A stretch of DNA of 64,000 bases, taken from assembly GCA_020853395.1 (NCBI GenBank), contig JADYYY010000005.1, positions 62,001 through 126,000 on the forward strand, in the 5' to 3' direction. The DNA comes from Acidobacteriota bacterium. Its GTDB lineage: Bacteria > Acidobacteriota > Vicinamibacteria > Vicinamibacterales > SCN-69-37. A program made the translations under genes and the position numbers. Positions 27,222 to 34,739 of this stretch are shown piece after piece; position 1 is the first letter of the stretch, and each line of letters opens with the position of its first letter. Below the pieces are notes generated by a model that did not search any database, was not told the origin of the DNA, and was given only the letters and a program-made list of their open reading frames with translations.

Positions 27222-29029
27222 TGCGCGCGCACGCCGTCCGGGCCGAGAACCTCGTGGCGACGCTCGCGCTCGGCGGCATCATGCTGCTGCCGCTCGGCGA
27301 GATCGCGCTCCGATCGCTCTTTCACACCGGCATCCCGGGCGCCGCGCCGTTCGCGCAGCACCTGACGCTCTGGGTCGGCCTCGTGGGCGGTGCGATCGCC
27401 GCCCGCGAAGGCAAGCTCCTCACGCTCGCGACCGGCGAGTTCCTGCCGGACGCCATCGCGCCGCTCGCCCGCGTGCTCGGCGCCTTCGCAGGCGCCGCCG
27501 TCGCCGCCATGTTCGCCGCGGGCGGCTGGGCGCTCGTCTCGATCGAGCGTGAGGCCGGCGACGTCATCGCGGCGAACGTGCCGGTCTGGCTCGCACAGGT
27601 GGTCTTCCCGATCGGCTTCGGGCTGATCGCCGCCCGCCTCGCCTGGCGCGCCTCCGCGGACTGGCTGGGCCGGCTCGCCGCCGCGCTCGGCATTGCGCTC
27701 GGCCTCGTCGTCGCGCAACATCCCGAGTGGCTCGAAGGGCGCGCGCTCTGGCCGTGGATCGCACTGCTCGTGGCTGGTGGCATCGTCGGCGCGCCGATCT
27801 TCGCGCTGCTCGGCGGGATCGCGATGGTCGGGTTCTTCACGGACGGCAGCCGTCCCGTCGTGCCGTTGATCAAGGCGTACGAAGAGCTGACGTCGCCGTC
27901 GGCGAACCTCGCGGCCATCCCCCTCTTCACGCTCACCGGCTTCCTGCTCGCCGAAGGCCGCGCCTCCGAGCGGCTGCTCCGCGCGCTGCGCGCCCTCGTC
28001 GGCTGGATGCCGGGCGGCACCGCGGTGGCCGCGGCGACGCTCTGCGCCTTCTTCACGCTCTTCACCGGCGGGTCGGGCGTGACGATCCTCGCGCTCGGCG
28101 GTCTGCTGCTGCCGGCGCTGCTCCGCGAGGGCTACCCGGAGCGATTCTCGATCGGCCTGCTCACCGCCTCCGGCTCGCTCGGCCTGCTGTTCCCGCTCTC
28201 GGTCCCGCTCATCCTGTACGGCATCGTCGCGCAGAACGTCGCGATCGAAGATCTCTTCCTGGGCGGCCTGCTGCCTGGCCTGTTGATGCTGGGCCTGATC
28301 GGCGCGTGGGGCGTGCGGCAAGCGATTCGATCGGGCGCGCGGCGGTCGCCGTTCCGTGTCGCAGAGATGGCCGGAGCCTTGTGGGAGGCGAAGTGGGAGC
28401 TGCTGCTGCCGATCGTCGTGCTGACGGCGCTCCTCGGTGGATACGCGACGCCGTCGGAGTCGGCCGCGCTCGCGGCGCTCTACGCGCTCGTCGTCCAGCG
28501 CTTCGTCCATCGCGATCTGCCGACGGGCGGCGACGTGCTGCGTGTCGCCAGCGACTCGATCGCGCTCGTCGGCAGCGTGCTGCTCATCCTCGCGGTGGCG
28601 GTCGGCCTGACGAACTACCTCGTCAACGCGCAGATTCCGACGCTGCTGATCGACTGGACGCAGGCGCACGTCCAGTCGCGCGGCTGGTTCCTGCTCGGCC
28701 TCAACGTCTTCCTCCTGCTCGTCGGCACCGTGATGGACATCTTCTCGGCCATCGTCGTGGTCGTGCCGCTCATCATCCCGCTCGCGCAGATCTACGACAT
28801 CGATCTCGTGCACCTCGGCGTGATCTTCATCGCCAATCTCGAGCTGGGCTACCTGCACCCGCCGCTCGGCCTGAACCTGCTGCTCGCCTCGGTCCGCTTT
28901 CGCAAGCCCGTGCTCGAGGTGATGTGGGCGACGATGCCGATGCTCGGCATCCTGGCGCTGGGCGTCCTGCTGATCACCTACGTCCCGTGGATCACGCTCG
29001 GGCTGCTGCATTGGCTGGGCCGAGGCTAA
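27218..29029 (+). CDS. TRAP transporter fused permease (DctQ-DctM)
   Basis: 603 residues. The first ~150 residues with four helices correspond to the small DctQ subunit (FAQHLTLWVGLVGGAIAAREGKLL). The remaining ~430 residues are the large DctM subunit (GGSGVTILALGGLLLPALLREGYP, FLLLVGTVMDIFSAIVVVVPLIIPLA), so the two are fused. TRAP permeases use ion gradients, commonly sodium. The ATG overlaps the binding-protein stop (ATGA), completing the operon tatT-tatP-permease. The substrate is unknown. Confidence 0.9.
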   Translation: MMRAHAVRAENLVATLALGGIMLLPLGEIALRSLFHTGIPGAAPFAQHLTLWVGLVGGAIAAREGKLLTLATGEFLPDAIAPLARVLGAFAGAAVAAMFAAGGWALVSIEREAGDVIAANVPVWLAQVVFPIGFGLIAARLAWRASADWLGRLAAALGIALGLVVAQHPEWLEGRALWPWIALLVAGGIVGAPIFALLGGIAMVGFFTDGSRPVVPLIKAYEELTSPSANLAAIPLFTLTGFLLAEGRASERLLRALRALVGWMPGGTAVAAATLCAFFTLFTGGSGVTILALGGLLLPALLREGYPERFSIGLLTASGSLGLLFPLSVPLILYGIVAQNVAIEDLFLGGLLPGLLMLGLIGAWGVRQAIRSGARRSPFRVAEMAGALWEAKWELLLPIVVLTALLGGYATPSESAALAALYALVVQRFVHRDLPTGGDVLRVASDSIALVGSVLLILAVAVGLTNYLVNAQIPTLLIDWTQAHVQSRGWFLLGLNVFLLLVGTVMDIFSAIVVVVPLIIPLAQIYDIDLVHLGVIFIANLELGYLHPPLGLNLLLASVRFRKPVLEVMWATMPMLGILALGVLLITYVPWITLGLLHWLGRG

Positions 29030-29038
29030 ACTAGCTCC

Positions 29039-29647
29039 ATGTCCCGAGTTGGCCTTGGCGCCGTCCTGGCGCTGGCCGCCGTCGCCTGCGGCGGCCGCAC
29101 GGCGTCTGCCCCTCCCACCGAGACGGCGGTGCCGGACAGCGCGCAGGCCGTCGCTGCGCCACCGCCGGCCATCGTCCCCCAGGTGCTGCCCATCGCCGAC
29201 GCGCCTGCCGTTCGACCCGTGGAGTTCCAGCGGCTCGTCGCGCTGCTGCCCGTCGTGGAGGGGTGGTCGCGCACCGACGATCACGCTGAGCAGATCGCCG
29301 GCCCCGTGCCCGCAGCGCGCGCCGAAGCGAAGTACGAACGTGCCGGCGTGCACGTCGAGCTGGCGCTGGCCGACTCGGCAAGAGACCCGCTGAGGCTGAG
29401 CCCGCTCGCGGTGTTCCTGGCGCCCGGCTACTCGGAGCGATTCGGCGACGAATTCAGGCGCGCGGTGCAGATCGACGGCCAGCCCGGCTTCGAGGAGTGG
29501 CAGGAACCGGCGCGGCGGGCCACCGTGACGCTCGTCGTCGCCGGCCGATTCATCGTCCGCGCCGCCGGCTACGGCGTCCGCGGCCTCGCCCCGGTGACAC
29601 GGCTCGTCCGCGCGGTCGACGTGAGAGCGCTCGCGGCGTTGAGGTGA
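29039..29647 (+). CDS. Putative lipoprotein, paralogue of the one at 46521
   Basis: 202 residues with a lipobox (LAAVACGG), a Pro/Ala-rich linker and a C-terminal domain. The domain aligns along its whole length with the protein encoded at 46521-47174: LLP-x3-GW-R, GFEEWQE versus GFESWEK, VTLVVAGRFIVRA versus VHLLVGDRFMVNV, and the same end (ALAALR versus KLAGLK). Family function unknown. TAAACT lies 6 nt before the ATG and includes the stop codon of the permease gene. Confidence 0.72.
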   Translation: MSRVGLGAVLALAAVACGGRTASAPPTETAVPDSAQAVAAPPPAIVPQVLPIADAPAVRPVEFQRLVALLPVVEGWSRTDDHAEQIAGPVPAARAEAKYERAGVHVELALADSARDPLRLSPLAVFLAPGYSERFGDEFRRAVQIDGQPGFEEWQEPARRATVTLVVAGRFIVRAAGYGVRGLAPVTRLVRAVDVRALAALR

Positions 29648-29669
29648 CGATTCGGCTGGCCTTTCCCCA

Positions 29670-30881
29670 ATGAAGCAGGCGCTGCTCGCCGGCGTGATCG
29701 TGCTGCTGATCGCCGCGCCTTCGGTCCGTGGCGGGACCAATCCGTCGAGCGTCCTCGACGGCCGCATCGCGGCGTGCTTTCGCGACGCGTTCAATCTCGA
29801 TCGGGCCGAAGCGCTCGCCGAGGCGCACGCGATCGTCGCGGCCTTCCCCGACGAGCCGCGCGCCCATCGCGCGCTCGCCGCCGTCGTCTGGCTCGACGTG
29901 ATCTTCCAGCGCGGCGCCGTCACGGTCGATCACTACATGGGCGGCGTGACGAAGTCGCAGCTCTCGCTGCCCAAACCGTCTCCGGCCCTCGACGCGGAGT
30001 TCAGACAGGCAATCGATCGGGCGGTGGCGCTGGCGAACGCCAGGCTGCGCGCCGCACCGCGCGACGTGCAGGCGCGCTACGACCTCGGCTCGGCCTACGG
30101 GCTGCTCGCGTCGTACCAGGCGTCGGTGGAAGGCAGCATGGCCTCCGCCTTCCTCACGGCACGCCGGGCGTTCGACGCGCAGGAGGACGTGCTCGAGCGC
30201 GATCCGGCCATGAAAGCGGCGGGCGTCGTCGTCGGCACCTACCGGTACGTCGTGGCCGGCCTGGGCCTGCCGTCGCGCATGTTCGCCTACATGCTCGGGT
30301 TCGGCGGCGACAAGCAGCGTGGGATCGCGCTCATCGAGTCGGCGGCACAGGACGCCACGGCGCACGTCGAGGCCACGCTCGCCCTCGTGCTGATCTACAG
30401 CCGCGAGGGCCGGCATGCCGACGCCGTCCGGCTGCTCCACGGGCTGGCAGCCGAGTACCCGCGCAACCGCATCCTGGTGCTCGAGGAAGGGTCGGCGCTG
30501 CTGCGCGCGGGCCGTCAGGCCGAGGGCGAGGCCCAGCTCACCCGCGGCCTCGAGATGTTCGAGCGCGATCCTCGGCCGAAGATCCCGGGCGAGCGCGCGC
30601 TGTGGCTCTACAAACGCGGCCTCGCCCGCACGAATCTTCGCCATCTCGCCGACGCCGCCGCGGATCTGCACGCGGCGCTCGACAGCGGGCCGGAGAACTG
30701 GGTCCGAGGTCGAATCCGGCTGGCGCTCGGCAGGGTGTCCGAGATGCGCGGGCAGCGCCCGCAAGCGATCGCCAGCTACGAGACCGCGCGCACCATCTGC
30801 GGCGCGGCGAACGACCCGCTGTGCGTGGCCGACGCCAACCGCGCGCTCGAGGCGAAGCCTGCCCAGGCTGCGCGCCCCTGA
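29670..30881 (+). CDS. Secreted TPR-repeat protein
   Basis: 403 residues with a signal peptide (LLAGVIVLLIAAPSVRG) and at least six TPR-like helical pairs. Examples are AEAHAIVAAFPDEPRAHRAL, ARYDLGSAYGLLASYQASVEG, ALVLIYSREGRHADAVRLL and RLALGRVSEMRGQRPQAIASY. The conserved positions of TPRs (small residues at 8 and 20) are recognisable in the C-terminal half. It probably acts as a periplasmic scaffold. No partner is evident. It is separated by 22 nt from the preceding lipoprotein. Confidence 0.78.
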   Translation: MKQALLAGVIVLLIAAPSVRGGTNPSSVLDGRIAACFRDAFNLDRAEALAEAHAIVAAFPDEPRAHRALAAVVWLDVIFQRGAVTVDHYMGGVTKSQLSLPKPSPALDAEFRQAIDRAVALANARLRAAPRDVQARYDLGSAYGLLASYQASVEGSMASAFLTARRAFDAQEDVLERDPAMKAAGVVVGTYRYVVAGLGLPSRMFAYMLGFGGDKQRGIALIESAAQDATAHVEATLALVLIYSREGRHADAVRLLHGLAAEYPRNRILVLEEGSALLRAGRQAEGEAQLTRGLEMFERDPRPKIPGERALWLYKRGLARTNLRHLADAAADLHAALDSGPENWVRGRIRLALGRVSEMRGQRPQAIASYETARTICGAANDPLCVADANRALEAKPAQAARP

Positions 30882-30932
30882 TTTCGACCTGGATGGACCC
30901 TATCGGCGGCTGTTCCGTATAGCAGGGGAGAG

Positions 30933-31433
30933 ATGGCATCGCGCAAGACCTGGATCTGGGCCATCGTCGCGGTGCTCGGCGCGCTGCTCGTCGTGCTCAT
31001 CGCCGCGGCCGGCACGGGTCTCTACTTCGTGTCACGCCACATCGCGACCGAGCACACGACGAGCGCCGACGCGCTTCGATCGTTCGACGCGGTCACGGCC
31101 TCGCTGCCCAACCCGCAGCCGATCTTCGAGCTGGGCGACGACGAGCGCCCGCGCGCGGTGCGCCCGCTGTCCGAGTTGCCGACGTCGCCGACGCGGCCCG
31201 AGACGCTGCGCCTGCTCGCGTGGGATCCCGATGGCGAACGGTTGATCCGCGCGTCGCTGCCGTTGTGGATGATCCGCTTCGGCAGGGGCCGCATGCGCGT
31301 CGGCAAGGATCGCCGTCCGCTCGATCTCGATCGTCTCGAGCTCGACAGCGAGGAGCTCCAACGTATCGGCCCCGCGCTCCTGTTCGATGTCCGCGACCAC
31401 GACGGCAGCCGTCTCCTGCTCTGGACGGACTAG
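30933..31433 (+). CDS. Single-pass membrane hypothetical protein
   Basis: 166 residues. One membrane helix (about 7-30, TWIWAIVAVLGALLVVLIAAAG) anchors an extracytoplasmic domain with no recognised family. The domain has strand-rich segments (ETLRLLAWDPDGERLIRASLPL, MRVGKDRRPLDLDRLELDSEEL). GGGGAGAG lies just before the ATG, a strong ribosome site. No function can be given. Confidence 0.7.
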   Translation: MASRKTWIWAIVAVLGALLVVLIAAAGTGLYFVSRHIATEHTTSADALRSFDAVTASLPNPQPIFELGDDERPRAVRPLSELPTSPTRPETLRLLAWDPDGERLIRASLPLWMIRFGRGRMRVGKDRRPLDLDRLELDSEELQRIGPALLFDVRDHDGSRLLLWTD

Positions 31434-31514
31434 CGCCGCGAGCTCGATCGAAACTCAGCGATTCCCGCCGCTCGCGTGGCGCACCTCTTGCACTCTGACC
31501 GCGCGGAGGTCGTC

Positions 31515-32120
31515 ATGCGTCTGCTCTCATCGCTCGTCATCGCTGGCGCGCTGTCCGTCATGTTCCCGGCCCTGTCGCACGCGCAGGCCCCGTGGACCAC
31601 GGGCCGTTCGGTGCCGTACGACCAGGGATTCGAACGAGGCCAACGGGCAGGCGCCGACGATGCGCGTCGCGGCGATCGATATGACTACACCGACGAGTCC
31701 GATTACCGGCGGGCCGATGCGGGCTATCGCAGCCAGTACGGCGACCGGCAGCGGTATCGAGAGAGCTTTCGCAGCGGCTTCGAGGCCGGGTATCGCAGCG
31801 CCTACGGCCCTGGCTACGGCGGCCGCTCCGGCGGCGGATATGGCGGCGGCCACGGCGATCCGGCGTTCGATCGCGGCTACAACGACGGCTATGAGGCCGG
31901 CCTCGACGACGGCCGTGACCGCCGCCGGCCGGATCCGATTTCGGAGGGCCGCTACCGCAGCGCCGATCGCGGCTACAGCCGGATCTACGGCTCGCGCGAT
32001 GCGTACAAGAACCGGTACCGCGTGGCGTTCCGTCAGGGCTACGAGCGCGGGTACGCCGACGCGCGGCGGTACGACCGGCGCGATCGCGGTTGGGGCTTCC
32101 TGTTCGGTTTCGGGCGGTGA
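31515..32120 (+). CDS. Secreted Tyr/Gly/Arg repeat protein
   Basis: 201 residues: a signal peptide (residues 1-24, ending SHAQ) and a mature part very rich in Tyr, Gly, Arg and Asp. At least four copies of a motif of about 16 residues occur, of the form aromatic-x2-G-aromatic-x2-G-x3-G-x2-D/A-x-R. Examples are YDQGFERGQRAGADDAR, FRSGFEAGYRSAY, FDRGYNDGYEAGLDDGR and FRQGYERGYADAR. The ATG at 31515 has GGAGGT upstream. Cell-surface or stress protein by composition only. Confidence 0.75.
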   Translation: MRLLSSLVIAGALSVMFPALSHAQAPWTTGRSVPYDQGFERGQRAGADDARRGDRYDYTDESDYRRADAGYRSQYGDRQRYRESFRSGFEAGYRSAYGPGYGGRSGGGYGGGHGDPAFDRGYNDGYEAGLDDGRDRRRPDPISEGRYRSADRGYSRIYGSRDAYKNRYRVAFRQGYERGYADARRYDRRDRGWGFLFGFGR

Positions 32121-32121
32121 T

Positions 32122-32145
32122 CGCGCGTCCACGTTCGGACGCGCG
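32122..32145. other. Hairpin between convergent genes
   Basis: Perfect 9-bp stem CGCGCGTCC / GGACGCGCG with loop ACGTTC, starting at the stop of the repeat protein gene. There is no T-tract, so it is not a classical terminator, but it lies where transcripts from both strands should end. Confidence 0.45.
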
Positions 32146-32203
32146 CGCTGGGCCGGAGCGACGGCGGTGGAACTCGCGCGGTCGAGCGTCGAGCGCCGGC
32201 GGG

Positions 32204-33658
32204 CTACACGAGCCCGAAGAACTTCCGCATGCGGTCTCTGAGGGAGTGCTTCGAGGTCGTCACGATGGCGGCGACCGCGGCGCGTGACTGATCGAGCTCA
32301 CGACGCCGTTCGGCGGCCGGGCTGGCGAGCAGGTCGATCACCTCGGGATGCGCCGTCACGTAGTCTCTGAACACGGCGCCGCTGATCTCGAGCACGCTGC
32401 AGTCGCCGGCGGCCGACACGGTCGCGGTGCGCGGCTCACCGGTGAGCAGCGACATCTCGCCGAAGTAACCCCCCTCGGCAATCCGCGCGACCTCGTGTCC
32501 TTTCTCGATCGTGACCGACACGCGCCCCTTGCACACGACGAACATCGACGAGCCGGGCGCGCCTTCGGCGACGATCACCTCGCCGGCACCGAACAGCCGC
32601 TCGATCGATCCCGCAGCCAGCGCGCGGCATCCCTCGATCGGCAGCGACGAGAACACGGGCACTCGAGCGATCAGCCCGACGAAGCGCTCGATACGGCTCG
32701 CGGCGGCTTCGGTCGTCTCCTGCCGCGAGTACTCGATCTGGATGGGGAACGGGATCTCGATGCCGCGGCGGGCGAACTCGTAGTAGATCGCGCGCCTGAC
32801 GCCATCCTTCGAGACCTCGTCGAGCGAGTAGTCGTCGATCCAGAAGCGCACGCGATAGGTGATCGCGGAGGCGGCGAAGTCGTACGTCAGCACGTCGGGC
32901 TTCGGCGCGGCCAGCACGTGAGGCGCCCGCGCGATGGCCGCGAAGAGCGCTTCCCGCACCTCGTTCGGCGGCGTCGCGTAGGCCGCGCCGACTTCGACGA
33001 ACAGCCGCGTGGGAGCGGCCGGCTCCGTGTAGTTGTTGATCGCTTCGCGCGCCACGACGTTGTTCGGCAGGATCACGAGGTTGCCGGCCTTCGTCCAGAT
33101 CTTGGTCGCGCGCCACGTGACCTCGGCGACGCGCCCCTCGAATCCCGCGACCGACACCCAGTGGCCGACCCTGAACGGCTTCTCGGTCTGAATCGCCAAG
33201 CCCGCGAACGCGTTGCCCAGCGTCTCCTGCAGCGCGAACCCGAGCACTGCCGCCGCGATCGCCGACGCCGTGAAGGCCTTCGCATCCTCCTGGTAGAAGA
33301 CCATCCCGGCGAACAGGAAGAGCCCGATCACGAGCGCGTCCTGGACGATGGCGGGCGCGCGATCGCGGACGCGATCCGCGAACCAGGGATTGAAGGCGAG
33401 CGTGACGGCACCGTTGATGACGGCCAGCGCCAGCAGCAGCTTCTCGGCCGTCAGCAGGCGCGCGGCCGTCTGAGCCGACATCCGGAAGAGCCGATACTCG
33501 GTGGCGACGTGCACGGCCGTGACGGCGACGAGCACGAGCACCGTGAACAGCATCCGCTTCCGGATGACCCGGTTGCGGATGAGCAGGATCGAGAGCACCG
33601 CCACCACGCCCAGCGCGAGGACGCTGAGCAGGTGCTCGGCCCCGTGGACGTCGGTCAT
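32204..33658 (-). CDS. MscS-type channel with cyclic-nucleotide-binding domain
   Basis: 484 residues. About four or five membrane helices are followed by the MscS core (TLGNAFAGLAIQTEKPFRVGHWVSVAGFEGRV, LVILPNNVVAREAINNY). A C-terminal cyclic-nucleotide-binding domain (about 335-450) follows. Its phosphate-binding cassette GGYFGEMSLLTGEPRTATVSA keeps the Glu and Arg that contact the cyclic phosphate, so ligand binding is likely. Relatives respond to cyclic nucleotides rather than strongly to tension. It is the third gene after an adenylate cyclase, 19 nt behind the M48 gene. cAMP gating is therefore an inference from both domain and context. Confidence 0.88.
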   Translation of the reverse strand: MTDVHGAEHLLSVLALGVVAVLSILLIRNRVIRKRMLFTVLVLVAVTAVHVATEYRLFRMSAQTAARLLTAEKLLLALAVINGAVTLAFNPWFADRVRDRAPAIVQDALVIGLFLFAGMVFYQEDAKAFTASAIAAAVLGFALQETLGNAFAGLAIQTEKPFRVGHWVSVAGFEGRVAEVTWRATKIWTKAGNLVILPNNVVAREAINNYTEPAAPTRLFVEVGAAYATPPNEVREALFAAIARAPHVLAAPKPDVLTYDFAASAITYRVRFWIDDYSLDEVSKDGVRRAIYYEFARRGIEIPFPIQIEYSRQETTEAAASRIERFVGLIARVPVFSSLPIEGCRALAAGSIERLFGAGEVIVAEGAPGSSMFVVCKGRVSVTIEKGHEVARIAEGGYFGEMSLLTGEPRTATVSAAGDCSVLEISGAVFRDYVTAHPEVIDLLASPAAERRRELDQSRAAVAAIVTTSKHSLRDRMRKFFGLV

Positions 33659-33677
33659 ACCCGGACCACCGGCGTCG

Positions 33678-34739
33678 TCACCCGGTGATGCCTTTCCTGA
33701 ACTGCTCGATCTCGGCGGACGTCACGCTCACGGTCACGAGCGTCTTCACGGGCCCGCCCTTCGCGTCGCGATCGGGGTTGACGCCTCGCGACCCGGCCGA
33801 CGATACCGTCTGGCCGCCGGACTTCTCGCGGCCGAGACCCGCGAGCCCCGTGAGGCCGAGCGTGCCGCCCGTGCCTTCCGCGGTCTTGGCTCCGTCACCG
33901 GCGTCCCCTGAAACCGCCGCGACAGGAGTGGGCTTGTAGCTGATCGACTGGCCGTACCGGCCCTGGACGGTCGCGGCCGCCGTCAACTTGCCGGCGCCGA
34001 TCACCTTGCCGAGCGCGTCGATGCGGGCCTTGGTGTCGGGATGCGACGCGAACAGGCCGCTGCGGTCCTTCAGGTTCTTGTTGCGCTCGGCCAGCCGCGT
34101 GAGGAACGCGCCGAGGCCGGCCGGCGCGTAGCCCGCGCCGTTGGCGAGCGTCACGCCGGTCTTGTCGGCGTCCATCTCGTCGCCGCGATCGAAGTTGTTC
34201 TCGAGCAGCATCTCGTAGCCGCGGTCGGCCGCCTGGCTGAGCACGTCTTTGCGCGTGGCCTTGGCGCCGAGCCCGACGAGCTTCGACTTCTGGATCGCCT
34301 TGATCGTGTGCTTCGCCGTGACGTGCCCGATCTCATGTGCGAGCACGTCGGCCAGCTCGGCCTCGTTCTGGATCAGCCCGAGCGCGCCGCGCGTGATGTG
34401 CACGTAGCCGCCCGGCGCGGCGAACGCGTTGATGCCGTCCGTGTCGAGCACGACGAACGTCCACTTGAGCCCCGGCCGGCTGCTCTCCGAGGCGAGCAGC
34501 GTGCCGACGAGCGTCACGTACTTGTGCACCGCCTTGTCCTGGACGACGCCGTACTTCTCGCGGAGCTTCGCGCTGATCTCGCTGCCGAGGACCGCTTCTT
34601 CCTCGTCGCTGAACGAGAGATCCTGTTGCATGTCGGCGGCCTTGCCCAGCGCCTTGCCCAAACGGCCGAACTGCGCGGCCGCTGGCGTCGTCACCGCCAC
34701 CGCCAGGCACCCGGTGAGAAACGCGACCGTGAACTTCAT
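33678..34739 (-). CDS. M48-family metalloprotease
   Basis: 353 residues with a signal peptide (about 1-23) and an M48 catalytic domain. HEIGHVTAKH holds the zinc HExxH motif, and EMDADKTG supplies the downstream acidic ligand. Blocks FVVLDTDGINAFAAPGGYVHI and SHPDTKARI are typical of periplasmic BepA/LoiP-like enzymes. The C-terminal ~90 residues are low-complexity. The ATG at 34739 overlaps the cyclase stop (ATGA). Probably acts on envelope proteins; substrate unknown. Confidence 0.88.
   Translation of the reverse strand: MKFTVAFLTGCLAVAVTTPAAAQFGRLGKALGKAADMQQDLSFSDEEEAVLGSEISAKLREKYGVVQDKAVHKYVTLVGTLLASESSRPGLKWTFVVLDTDGINAFAAPGGYVHITRGALGLIQNEAELADVLAHEIGHVTAKHTIKAIQKSKLVGLGAKATRKDVLSQAADRGYEMLLENNFDRGDEMDADKTGVTLANGAGYAPAGLGAFLTRLAERNKNLKDRSGLFASHPDTKARIDALGKVIGAGKLTAAATVQGRYGQSISYKPTPVAAVSGDAGDGAKTAEGTGGTLGLTGLAGLGREKSGGQTVSSAGSRGVNPDRDAKGGPVKTLVTVSVTSAEIEQFRKGITG

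Noticed and set aside
27167-29923. A 918-codon minus-strand frame opposite the TRAP permease
   Set aside because: Shadow of the permease codon pattern; charged low-complexity translation without start signal.
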